A DNA stretch of 64,000 bases from Candidatus Limicola stercorigallinarum. GTDB taxonomy: Bacteria > Actinomycetota > Coriobacteriia > Coriobacteriales > Coriobacteriaceae. The position numbers and the translations under genes were made by a program. The notes under the pieces were generated by a model. The model saw nothing but the letters and a program-made list of their open reading frames with translations. It made no database searches and was not told where the DNA came from. Where the stretch lies: the NCBI GenBank assembly GCA_018711625.1, contig DVID01000041.1, positions 1 to 64,000 on the forward strand, given 5' to 3'. Shown here one piece after another: positions 8,096-17,902 of this stretch (within the stretch, counting starts at the first letter, position 1; each line of letters opens with the position of its first letter).

Positions 8096-9918
8096 CAGCA
8101 CGCACCCCCTTCCACGGCCACGGCAACGCCGGCAACCACACCAGCGGCAGCCCCTGTCTTGCACGGCGCGGCGGCCACCTCGGACTCCCCCGCCTCGAGC
8201 TGCTTCATCTGCGAGTGGTAGATCTCCTGATAGATGGCGTCGTGCGCCAAGAGCTCCGCATGCGTGCCCTGGGCGTGCACCCGTCCGTCATCGAGCACCA
8301 CGATGAGGTCGGCGTTCATGACCGAGCTCACACGCTGCGCGATGACGATCTTCGTCACGCCCTTGAGCGCGTCGAGCGCGGCGCGGATGTCGGCCTCGGT
8401 CGCCATGTCGACAGCCGAGGTGGAGTCGTCGAAGATGAGCACGCGCGGGTGCTTGAGCAGGGCGCGCGCGATGCACAGGCGCTGCTTCTGACCGCCGGAG
8501 ACGTTCACACCGCCCTGGCCAAGGTCGTAGTCGAGCCCGCCCGGGAGCCGGTCCAAAAACTCGTCCACCCGCGCCTGGCGGCACGCCTCCAAGAGCTCCT
8601 CCGTGGTGGCGTGGGCGTTGCCCCACAGCAGGTTCTCACGCACCGTGCCCGAGAAGAGCACATTCTTCTGCAGCACGATGGCCACCGCGTCGCGCAGCCT
8701 CTCCAGATTGTAGGCACGCACATCGTGCCCGCCCACCAGCACCTCGCCTGCACTGGCATCGTAGAGACGTGGGATGAGCTGCACCAGCGTGGTTTTGCCC
8801 GAACCGGTGCCGCCCAGGATGCCCACCGTGGCACCGGCGGGGATGGCGAGGTCGATGTGCTCCAGCACATTTTTATGCGCGCCGGCGCGGTACTTGAACG
8901 ACACGTCACGAAACTCCACGGAGCCGTCGGGGACGGATTCCAACGCATGCTCGGGCGAGCGGAGGTCAACCGGCTCGTCCAGCACCTCCGAGATGCGGTG
9001 CACGCTCGCCAGCGAACGCGTGAGCAGCAAAAACACGTTCGAAATCATGATGAGCGAGTTCATGACCTGCATCACGTAGGAGAGGAAACCGGTGAGCTCG
9101 CCCACCGCAAGGGCGCCGCCCAGGATCATGTTGCCGCCGAACCACATGATGAGCGTGGTCACCGTGTACATGGATACGTAGAGCACGGGCATGTTGAGCA
9201 CGGCGAAGCGGAAGGTGTGCTCGCTCGTGCCGGCAAGCTCCTCGTTCACGGCGCGGAACTGCTCGCATTCGTAATCGCCGCGCACGTAGGCCTTCACGGC
9301 GCGCACGGCGGTGAGCATCTCCTGCACCACGTCGTTCAAGCGGTCGACCGTGGATTGCAGCACGCCATAAAGCGGCCCCACATGGCGGACGATGAGCGCG
9401 AGCGCCACCGCCATGACGGGCACGACCGCCACGAACACGAGCGCCAGCGTGGAGTTGAGGTAGAACGCCAGGCCGAAGCCGATGACGAGCATCACCGGGC
9501 CGCGCACCATCGGGCGGAAGCCCGCGTTCACGGCGTTCTGGATCACGGTGACATCGGTGGTCATGCGGGTGACGAGCGAGCTCGTCTCAAAGCGGTCGAG
9601 GTTGGCGAAGGAGTAGTCCTGCACCTTCTCGTACTCGGCGGCACGCAGGTGCGCGCCTAACCCGTACGAGGCACGCGCCGCGAAGCTCGCGTACATGAGC
9701 CCTGTTATAAGGGAGAGCAGAGCGCAAATGCCCATGTAGATGCCCTGCTGGATGATGTAGGGAACGTTTCGTTGGGCCACACCCACGTCGATGATGTCGG
9801 CCATGAGGATGGGGATGACCATCTCGAAGGCACTCTCGACCACCACGAGCAACATGCCGATGATGGCATCCTTGCGATACTGGCCCAGATACCCCACGAT
9901 GCGTCTGAGCTCATGCAT
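8095..9918 (-). CDS. ABC exporter half-transporter, first subunit, degenerate ATP site
   Basis: 607 residues with an exporter transmembrane domain (about 10-300) and an ATPase domain (about 345-580): Walker A GGTGSGKTT, signature VSGGQKQRL, Walker B VLIFDDSTSAVD. The residue after the Walker B Asp is Asp where active subunits have Glu, and the switch region reads IAQRVSS with Gln for His. Both changes mark the non-hydrolytic half of heterodimeric exporters such as BmrCD, LmrCD and TM287/288. The partner at 6092-8095 keeps Glu and His. ATG at 9918 has GGAGG upstream and overlaps the MarR stop by eight bases, so the order is marR-abc-abc in one operon. Confidence 0.9.
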   Translation of the reverse strand: MHELRRIVGYLGQYRKDAIIGMLLVVVESAFEMVIPILMADIIDVGVAQRNVPYIIQQGIYMGICALLSLITGLMYASFAARASYGLGAHLRAAEYEKVQDYSFANLDRFETSSLVTRMTTDVTVIQNAVNAGFRPMVRGPVMLVIGFGLAFYLNSTLALVFVAVVPVMAVALALIVRHVGPLYGVLQSTVDRLNDVVQEMLTAVRAVKAYVRGDYECEQFRAVNEELAGTSEHTFRFAVLNMPVLYVSMYTVTTLIMWFGGNMILGGALAVGELTGFLSYVMQVMNSLIMISNVFLLLTRSLASVHRISEVLDEPVDLRSPEHALESVPDGSVEFRDVSFKYRAGAHKNVLEHIDLAIPAGATVGILGGTGSGKTTLVQLIPRLYDASAGEVLVGGHDVRAYNLERLRDAVAIVLQKNVLFSGTVRENLLWGNAHATTEELLEACRQARVDEFLDRLPGGLDYDLGQGGVNVSGGQKQRLCIARALLKHPRVLIFDDSTSAVDMATEADIRAALDALKGVTKIVIAQRVSSVMNADLIVVLDDGRVHAQGTHAELLAHDAIYQEIYHSQMKQLEAGESEVAAAPCKTGAAAGVVAGVAVAVEGGAC

Positions 9919-10543
9919 CGCGCCTCGCCTCCTTAGCGGCCGTAAGCCGTTTGCTGTACGCGCGCAGGTTGGCGTGGGCGCGCGTAAGGTAGTTGGCAAA
10001 CGCAGCGCGCTCCTTTGCCGAGAAGCCCTCGAGCATGGCCTGCGCCTCTTCGCAGCACGCGGCATCCCACGACTGCGCCACGCGGGCGCCCTCGGGCGTG
10101 AGGCGCACCACCTTGGCACGGCGGTCGCTGGCGTCCTGCTCAAAGGTGACGAAGCCCTTGCGCTCAAGCGCGTCGAGCGCACGCGACACGCCCGCGGGGT
10201 CGAGCTCGAAGTAGTTCGCGAGCTCCCGCTGAGAGCACGCGCCAAAACGGTGCAGGTAGGACAGGAGCTTGGGCTGGCCCGTGCCCAGGCCGATGGACGC
10301 CATGAAGGGGTGCATGAGCGCACGCTGCGCATGGGCGGCTCGGAAAAGCAGACTACGGTAGTCGGTAAGATCGAGGTCCATGGCGGAGGGGTCACCGAGC
10401 GCAGGCGAGGGCACGGTGCCCGCAAGGCCCGCGGGTGTGCCGGAGTCCACGGGGGCAGCCGGACTCGCGGGCACGGCGGAGCCCGGTGCGCCCGAATCGA
10501 CCGACCTTAAGGGGGTGGTTGGGGTAGCAGGCGTATCTTCCAT
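9911..10543 (-). CDS. MarR-family transcriptional regulator
   Basis: 210 residues. Residues about 56-200 form a MarR winged helix: CSQRELANYFELDPAGVSRA is the recognition helix region and DRRAKVVRLTPEG is the wing. MarR proteins are dimeric repressors released by small ligands. The first 54 residues are Pro/Ala/Ser/Gly-rich low complexity, not part of the family fold. An internal ATG at 10381 would remove this tail, but neither start has a strong ribosome binding site, so the true N-terminus is uncertain. A 31-bp palindrome lies immediately upstream (10559-10589). The gene overlaps the first exporter gene, so it most likely represses its own operon. Confidence 0.88.
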   Translation of the reverse strand: MEDTPATPTTPLRSVDSGAPGSAVPASPAAPVDSGTPAGLAGTVPSPALGDPSAMDLDLTDYRSLLFRAAHAQRALMHPFMASIGLGTGQPKLLSYLHRFGACSQRELANYFELDPAGVSRALDALERKGFVTFEQDASDRRAKVVRLTPEGARVAQSWDAACCEEAQAMLEGFSAKERAAFANYLTRAHANLRAYSKRLTAAKEARRDA

Positions 10544-10558
10544 GACATCAGCTCACTA

Positions 10559-10618
10559 ACACATGACAAGTCAACTGTTGACATGTCATGTGATAGTGCC
10601 GCATCGATACCATGTCAA
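10559..10618 (-). promoter_or_regulatory. Promoter and MarR operator of the exporter operon
   Basis: On the minus strand there is a -35 TTGACA (10613-10618), 17 bases, then TATCAC near 10590-10595. Just downstream lies a 31-bp palindrome at 10559-10589 with outer arms ACATGACA/TGTCATGT and inner arms GTCAAC/GTTGAC; only three positions break symmetry. It overlaps the expected transcription start, 16 bases before the marR ATG, the layout for autorepression. Confidence 0.7.
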
Positions 10619-10734
10619 GGCACGAGACGCAAATGAAACAATGCGCGGCCCCATGACGCACGCTCATGTTGTTCACGCAGACGCGCGGCGTGCGCACGCA
10701 TGGCGCCTCATCGTGCTCGGGGCGCCTCCTTACA

Positions 10735-12303
10735 TCACAGAGGCCAATACCTCATACGCGGGCTGTTTTTCGCTCCCCCATCTGCGCAGATAAGCCCCTC
10801 ATCCAGTAGACGCCGCAATGCCTTGAGGATGGTTGGACGAGACTTGCCCGTCTCCTGAACGAGCTCCCGTGTGCTTGCCGACCCTTGCTTGCGCACCGCT
10901 TCGAGCACCGCGCGGTCTGTGGGACCCAAATAGGTGGAGATGTCGTACGGACCTCGCCGCTCCACGCGGCTCCGTCCACTTGCTACATAGGGGTTAGCAA
11001 TGCTACGCGTCTCCACACCAGCATGGCTTCGCAAACCGTTCGCTCCAAACAAGGTAAGCGAAAAAGTCGCAATCGAATTGCGGGGAAGCGGCTCGGGCAA
11101 GCCCGCATTCGCACAGTCTGCAACAATCGCCCGGTAGCCGCTACCGCGATTCTCCGCCACATAACCCACATCGACACGCGGCGTGTTCTCCAAAAGCGAC
11201 GCCAAACGCTGGTTGCGGCACGATCCAATACCGCCCGCATCGAGCGCTTCAAGCGTGACCACACCATAGAGACCACCCGGGTTGGTGACCTCCAGCCGGT
11301 CGGGATACAAATCAACCTGCACCGCCGACCCAAGCGCCTCGGCCGAATAATCTCGATGCATTACGGCGTTAACCAGAGCCTCGCGCAGCGCTTCATGTGG
11401 ATACTCTGGGATATCCTGCCGGTACGCCCCCTCAATGCGCGCGGCTGTTCGCATGTTCCGCTCAATCGCGAGCATAGCGTCTTCAACCATATGGGGAATC
11501 GGGCCAACGCAGGTGCAGGAGTCAATAAACCGGCGCCCATCCGCAGATGCAATGCCCTTTTGTGGCGTGGGATAGCTTGCAAACGCGATGACCAGCCGCG
11601 GGAAGAACTCCTGCGGATAGCTTCCCAACGCCAGCAACCCCGCAAGCGAAAGCCGATCCTCGCCCAGCTCGTTACGGACCAGCACGCGCAATCGACGGAG
11701 CGCATCCTCGTCGCTCAGCTGGGCGAAGTTGCGCGGATGGATTCGACGTTCGCGTCGTAGCAACCCCGCCACCAAATCTGGATCCAGGTCCTCTTGCTTT
11801 GCGTCTTCGACAATCCGCTCGTCGTAATGCGGCTGCTCATGTTCATCCCAAAGCCGATCGACCTCGTACGACGAGAGACGCCGATCACCATCGCCCGTTC
11901 GAATGTACGAACCACCATACCTGCCGCTCGCCGTGATGTAGCAGGGCTTGTCCTTGGGACGCAGCTCTTCCACCTGAACAACCACCACGGGAGCACCCTC
12001 AAACAACACGATATCGATCATGGGCCGCACCGGAGGAGTCAGCGACTCGTCGCACAGCCGCGCGAGGGCATCCTGGATACGTTTAGGGTCGAATCCGCCC
12101 ACAGGCCTGAGCCCTGCCTCCTCGTCTAGACCCAGCAAGAGCAGGCCACCCGACCCATTGGCAAAACCAGAAAGTGTACGCGCCAAGTCTTTAGGCAGGC
12201 CGCCACGGCACGCCTTGACCTCACACCATTGCGTATCGGTCTGCGCCGCGCGCAGCCGCGCAACCTGTCCACGCAGCATCTGTTCGGTGACCACCGTGTT
12301 CAT
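10735..12303 (-). CDS. AlbA/Schlafen-type putative DNA-binding regulator with GHKL-like and winged-helix domains
   Basis: 522 residues of the RecG-like regulator family (COG2865 type). Residues about 20-135 are the AlbA_2 (Schlafen-like) domain: EVKACRGGLPKDLARTLSGF and ANGSGGLLLLGLDE. Residues about 300-400 look like the degenerate GHKL ATPase module (REALVNAVMHRDYS, then LEVTNPGGLYG). Residues about 455-520 form a winged helix (LVQETGKSRPTILKALRRL). Function is not firmly known; members are found as transcriptional regulators and in some defence loci. The ATG at 12303 has GAGGTG upstream. It has its own promoter overlapped by an inverted repeat, suggesting autoregulation. No defence partner genes are adjacent. 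Confidence 0.82.
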   Translation of the reverse strand: MNTVVTEQMLRGQVARLRAAQTDTQWCEVKACRGGLPKDLARTLSGFANGSGGLLLLGLDEEAGLRPVGGFDPKRIQDALARLCDESLTPPVRPMIDIVLFEGAPVVVVQVEELRPKDKPCYITASGRYGGSYIRTGDGDRRLSSYEVDRLWDEHEQPHYDERIVEDAKQEDLDPDLVAGLLRRERRIHPRNFAQLSDEDALRRLRVLVRNELGEDRLSLAGLLALGSYPQEFFPRLVIAFASYPTPQKGIASADGRRFIDSCTCVGPIPHMVEDAMLAIERNMRTAARIEGAYRQDIPEYPHEALREALVNAVMHRDYSAEALGSAVQVDLYPDRLEVTNPGGLYGVVTLEALDAGGIGSCRNQRLASLLENTPRVDVGYVAENRGSGYRAIVADCANAGLPEPLPRNSIATFSLTLFGANGLRSHAGVETRSIANPYVASGRSRVERRGPYDISTYLGPTDRAVLEAVRKQGSASTRELVQETGKSRPTILKALRRLLDEGLICADGGAKNSPRMRYWPL

Positions 12304-12325
12304 GACATCACCTCATACAACATGT

Positions 12326-12363
12326 CTTTACTAGATAATGTACTAGTAAAGCTCGGTGGTCAA
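12326..12363 (-). promoter_or_regulatory. Promoter with inverted-repeat operator upstream of the AlbA-type gene
   Basis: Minus strand: -35 TTGACC (12358-12363), 17-base spacer, -10 CATTAT (12335-12340). A nine-base inverted repeat CTTTACTAG/CTAGTAAAG spans 12326-12351 and covers the -10 box, so a bound protein would block the promoter. The encoded winged-helix protein is the obvious candidate. Confidence 0.6.
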
Positions 12364-12374
12364 GTAAATGCGAA

Positions 12375-12404
12375 CGCCGGCAGGCTCTTTGAAACCTGCC
12401 GGCG
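12375..12404 (-). terminator. Hairpin terminator after ligA
   Basis: Ten-base GC-rich stem CGCCGGCAGG/CCTGCCGGCG with a ten-base loop, 61 bases after the ligA stop and before the next promoter. The following T content is weak (GTTCGCATTT). Confidence 0.6.
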
Positions 12405-12465
12405 CCTGTTCTGCATAAACACCCTGTTGTAGGCTATCTCAGAATCTCCCTGTTTGGCGTGCGCC

Positions 12466-14727
<2,262 letters not shown>

Positions 14728-14832
14728 CTATCGGTAGCTCTGTATAGGGTACCATCCGCCCCAAAACGGGCAAGCCGCCGCCTCACCTCTGTTCTGCCCG
14801 CTGCCATTCCACCACGGAGACAGTCGGCGCGC

Positions 14833-14872
14833 ACAACAAAACCCCGCGGAGGCTAAAGCCTTCCACGGGGTT
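14833..14872 (-). terminator. Terminator of the rnf operon
   Basis: Minus-strand stem AACCCCGTGGAAGGC/GCCTCCGCGGGGTT with loop TTTA (14840-14872), followed by TTTTGTTGT. It lies 49 bases after the stop of the 59-residue protein, so that small gene is inside the rnf transcript. Confidence 0.85.
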
Positions 14873-14920
14873 AAGCGCATGTAGTTGAGGTGCTAGCAAA
14901 GCTACAGCAACAAGGCAGCG

Positions 14921-15100
14921 CTAGGCAGCGGCCTCCTCGGCGGGAGCATCCTCTGCAGCAGCCTCAGCAGCGGCTTCGGCAGCCTTCTTGTCGAGCCAGT
15001 TGGCACGGCGATCAAGGCGCGAAACCGCAGCCAGCACAATAGCCGGCACGAGTGCTACCAGCACAACCAACAGGAGGGGAGCAAACACATATACAAACAT
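14921..15100 (-). CDS. 59-residue membrane protein at the end of the rnf operon (unknown family)
   Basis: A small gene with ATG at 15100 and TAG at 14921. The protein has one strong transmembrane segment at residues 2-26 (MFVYVFAPLL... to ...VLAAVS), a short basic patch (RLDRRANWLDKK, 28-39) and an Ala/Glu-rich C-terminus of about 20 residues, probably helical. AAGGGGTG is well placed upstream; the gene starts 11 bases after the rnfA stop and ends before the operon terminator, so it is very likely translated with Rnf. RnfB, which also begins with one membrane helix, normally follows rnfA, but this protein has no Cys at all and cannot carry iron-sulfur clusters. It could be an assembly or stabilising subunit; function unknown. 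Confidence 0.75.
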   Translation of the reverse strand: MFVYVFAPLLLVVLVALVPAIVLAAVSRLDRRANWLDKKAAEAAAEAAAEDAPAEEAAA

Positions 15101-15111
15101 CGCGACACCCC

Positions 15112-15708
15112 TTACACAAAGAGCCCGCCCGCGATACCGGCAACGCCCGTAAAGGCAAGCGCCACCAGCGAGGCGGTAATGAGCGAGATGGGCAGGCCAC
15201 GGAGCACACCGGGAACCAGGCGCTCTTCAATGCGGTCGCGCAGGAAGGCAAAGGCCACAATAGCAATGAATGCACCCATGCCGGCACCAAGAGCAGATGC
15301 GCAGGCTACACCCCACGTGGTGGTGGCAGCCACGGCAGCGCCAGAGAGCGGCACGGCAAGCAGGCTCGCGTTAACAGCTACAACCGTGCTCGTCATATAT
15401 GCGCGGTCACGCGCGGCGCGGTCGCCACCGCGGGCAAGCACAGCACCCATAATGTAGGCGATCGCAACAGCAACCATCACATAGCCCAAAGGCGCAAGAT
15501 AGTCGATGCCCCACGCCTGGAAGAGCACGGTGTAAAGCGGCCAGCCAATAACACCCGCAACAAAGATGGCAACCCAGAGCATGCCACCAAAACGGAACGA
15601 ATCCTGCGGGCGCTCAGCCACCAAAATGGCAGAGACCATGCCCACAAGCTGCACGAACACCAAGTTCTGGTCGAACGCGGCAGTGAACAGGGCGTTCAGA
15701 AACTCCAT
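15112..15708 (-). CDS. rnfA: Rnf complex subunit RnfA
   Basis: 198-residue integral membrane subunit of the Rnf ferredoxin:NAD+ oxidoreductase, homologous to RnfE and NqrE/NqrD. About six helices are visible, opening with LFTAAFDQNLVFVQLVGM and containing YMTSTVVAVNASLLAVPLSG. RnfA and RnfE together form the membrane core with the intramembrane iron-sulfur site. The ATG at 15708 shares its A with the stop codon of rnfE (TAATG), so translation is coupled. Located fifth in the order C-D-G-E-A. Confidence 0.92.
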   Translation of the reverse strand: MEFLNALFTAAFDQNLVFVQLVGMVSAILVAERPQDSFRFGGMLWVAIFVAGVIGWPLYTVLFQAWGIDYLAPLGYVMVAVAIAYIMGAVLARGGDRAARDRAYMTSTVVAVNASLLAVPLSGAAVAATTTWGVACASALGAGMGAFIAIVAFAFLRDRIEERLVPGVLRGLPISLITASLVALAFTGVAGIAGGLFV

Positions 15709-16352
15709 TACTGCTCACCTCCGTTGGCAGCAGCGCTCTTGCGCGCCGCATCAACAATCGAATTGATGAACGTCGCCACCAGCGCCAGCACCAGCAGCGA
15801 GCCGGCGGGCGTGCCAAAGATGGCAATCGGCGAGGCGGCAAGCTCGGTCATGGTGAGACCAAAGATCGCACCGGTGGAGAACATGCCGTTGATGAGGCCC
15901 ACAAACGCAAGCGTGGCCAGCGTGCACACCGCACCAAACAGGCCGGTGCCCAGCATGGAGCCCGCAGGCTTGGCCGCATAGCCATCGTCAACCACGAAGG
16001 CCATCGCAAGCGCGTTCACTGCGGCAACAGAAAGGTAGATACCCATGTTCTCAAAGAGCAACGGGTCGATCACGCGCAGGGCAAAGCCAGCAAGGGTGGC
16101 CACCGTCACGCTCACGAGCAGAAGCACGGGGATACGTGCAAACTTGCCCGTGATGTGGCGCAGCGGACGCGCCAAAAGCGCCATAGCAAAGATGCAGACT
16201 GCGCTCACCGCGCCAATAGCCACACCGTTCTCAAGCGATGTCGCGACCGCAAGGCCCGGCAACGAACCCGCAACCACCACAAACGAAGGGGTGCGTACGA
16301 GTTCCTGCAAGCGCGCCGTCTGGTCATTCAGCACAGATTCATGCAATGCCAT
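15708..16352 (-). CDS. rnfE: Rnf complex subunit RnfE
   Basis: 214 residues, six-helix membrane subunit paired with RnfA in the Rnf complex. The N-terminus MALHESVLNDQTARLQELV precedes the first helix. The inverted repeat topology of the RnfA/RnfE family shows in two three-helix halves separated by a loop near residue 115. The ATG at 16352 is chosen because GGGAGG lies upstream; the frame stays open further upstream but reads through rnfG. It starts two bases after the rnfG stop and overlaps the rnfA start by one base. Confidence 0.92.
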   Translation of the reverse strand: MALHESVLNDQTARLQELVRTPSFVVVAGSLPGLAVATSLENGVAIGAVSAVCIFAMALLARPLRHITGKFARIPVLLLVSVTVATLAGFALRVIDPLLFENMGIYLSVAAVNALAMAFVVDDGYAAKPAGSMLGTGLFGAVCTLATLAFVGLINGMFSTGAIFGLTMTELAASPIAIFGTPAGSLLVLALVATFINSIVDAARKSAAANGGEQ

Positions 16353-16353
16353 C

Positions 16354-16977
16354 TTAGTTACCTCCCAGCGCAGCATAGGCCTCGAAGGCGATGTTGAGGT
16401 CGGCGATGACCGCGTTCGAGGTGAAGGTAGCGCCCGAAACGCCGTCCACATGGGTCTCGCCCGAACCGGCCTCATCAACCGTGAGCGTACCCGTGGCAGC
16501 CAAGCCAGCGAACGTGCCAAAGAAGTCCTCGGTAAGGGCATTCGTACCAATGCCGTCGGTCTCGTCCTCGGCAACAACCTGGATGCCAGCAACCGTGCCA
16601 TCGGATGCGATGCCAATCATGAGCTCAACGTCACCGTGATAGCCCGTGGCCGAAACGTCAAACACGTAATCGCCCGCGTTGGTCTTATACGCCGAGTTAA
16701 GGCCATCGATGGCAGGAGCCGTCAGCTTCTCAAACGAGGTTGCCTCGGGGAACAGCAGCGCACGCTGGCTGCCACCCTTGGCCTCGTCCAGGCGCGCGTC
16801 AGCATCGGCGAAGGCCGTGGTTGCCTGGGCGCCATAGTAGTGGACACCCGCCGTCACGCCACCGCACACGCACGCAGCGATGAGCACGGCAACAAAGGTG
16901 TACAGCGAGCCGTTGCGATGCCGTACAACCCAAGAAAGCTTCTTGGGGGTAGCAGAAGTCTCGTTAGACGAGGGCAT
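16354..16977 (-). CDS. rnfG: Rnf complex flavoprotein subunit RnfG
   Basis: 207 residues: short cytoplasmic N-terminus, one membrane helix (about 28-50), then an extracytoplasmic FMN-binding domain. FMN is expected to be covalently bound to the Thr of the S-G-A-T motif, here SGATFTS near residue 186. The long linker between helix and FMN domain contains TGYHGDVELMIGIASDGTV, as in the NqrC/RnfG family. Start ATG at 16977 has GGGAGG eight bases upstream; it overlaps the end of rnfD by 14 bases. A GTG nine bases further upstream lies inside the ribosome binding site and is not favoured. Confidence 0.92.
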   Translation of the reverse strand: MPSSNETSATPKKLSWVVRHRNGSLYTFVAVLIAACVCGGVTAGVHYYGAQATTAFADADARLDEAKGGSQRALLFPEATSFEKLTAPAIDGLNSAYKTNAGDYVFDVSATGYHGDVELMIGIASDGTVAGIQVVAEDETDGIGTNALTEDFFGTFAGLAATGTLTVDEAGSGETHVDGVSGATFTSNAVIADLNIAFEAYAALGGN

Positions 16978-17896
16978 TCTTGACACCTCCCACCGGCTGG
17001 GACCGCGTGTAGCGGTCGATCAGGGGAACAAACATGTTCATGAACAGGATGGAGAACGCCACGCCTTCGGGGGCGGAGGCGAACAGACGCACAAGCGCCG
17101 TAATGAGGCCGCAGCCCACGCCAAAGATGATCTTGCCCTTGGGCGTCATGGGCGTGGTGGTGTAATCGGTGGCCATGAAGAACGCGCCAAGCGCAAGACC
17201 GCCCGAGAGCAGCTCGAAGACCACGTCCTGGCCGCCAAGCGCCGTGATAACAGCGACGGTGCCAATGAACGGCAGGGTAGCCCACGCGTCAACAACTTTC
17301 ACAGCAAGCAGGAAGATGTAGCCGATGAGCAGCGTGAGAATGCAGGTCTCGCCCAGGGCACCCGCGTGGTTGCCCAAGAACAGGTCGAGATAGCTGTAGG
17401 GCATGGAGCCCTGCGCAGCCATAGCCAGCGGCGTAGCGCCCGTGATGGCGTCGAGCGACTTGCCCACCACGTCGGGATAGGACGAGAGCGCCGAGGGCAG
17501 CGCCACCATGATGAACACACGGCCCGCAACCGCAGGATTGGCGATGTTGCAGCCAATGCCACCAAAGAGCATCTTCACCACAACGATGGAAAACGCCGTG
17601 CCAAGCACAGCAACCCAGAACGGGCAGTTTGCCGGCAGGGTGAACGCGAGAAGCATCGCAGTGACCACGCAAGAGAGGTCGCCCGCGGTGGACTCACGCT
17701 TCATGATGATGCAGCACAGATGCTCGCACACCAGCGCCGTGGCAATGCAAACGAGCACAAGCAGCGGAGCGGCGAGGCCATAAAGCACGGTCGCCGCGAT
17801 GAGGGTGGGCACAAGTGCCAAGCACACGGCACCCATGACCTTGAACGTCGTCGAGCTCCCGTGGAAATGAGGGGAGGCTTCGTTGATGAGGTTCAT
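16964..17896 (-). CDS. rnfD: Rnf complex subunit RnfD
   Basis: 310-residue membrane subunit, relative of NqrB, with a covalently bound FMN. The flavin attachment motif is TGATPL near residue 153 (LDAITGATPLAMAAQ). About ten helices are visible, and the early stretch CEHLCCIIMKRESTAGDLSC matches the loop region of the family. RnfD is thought to take part in coupling electron flow to ion transport. It begins six bases downstream of rnfC and its 3' end overlaps rnfG. Confidence 0.92.
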   Translation of the reverse strand: MNLINEASPHFHGSSTTFKVMGAVCLALVPTLIAATVLYGLAAPLLVLVCIATALVCEHLCCIIMKRESTAGDLSCVVTAMLLAFTLPANCPFWVAVLGTAFSIVVVKMLFGGIGCNIANPAVAGRVFIMVALPSALSSYPDVVGKSLDAITGATPLAMAAQGSMPYSYLDLFLGNHAGALGETCILTLLIGYIFLLAVKVVDAWATLPFIGTVAVITALGGQDVVFELLSGGLALGAFFMATDYTTTPMTPKGKIIFGVGCGLITALVRLFASAPEGVAFSILFMNMFVPLIDRYTRSQPVGGVKNALV

Positions 17897-17902
17897 GCTA
17901 AA

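Noticed and set aside
9919-10425. N-terminal extension of the first ABC exporter frame
   Set aside because: It runs out of frame through the MarR gene and has Arg/Ser-rich shadow sequence; homology begins at the ATG at 9918.
14921-15100. The 59-residue protein as a truncated RnfB
   Set aside because: It has no Cys, no ferredoxin motif, a complete start and stop with spacing fitted to the operon, and no RnfB-like sequence between its stop and the terminator.
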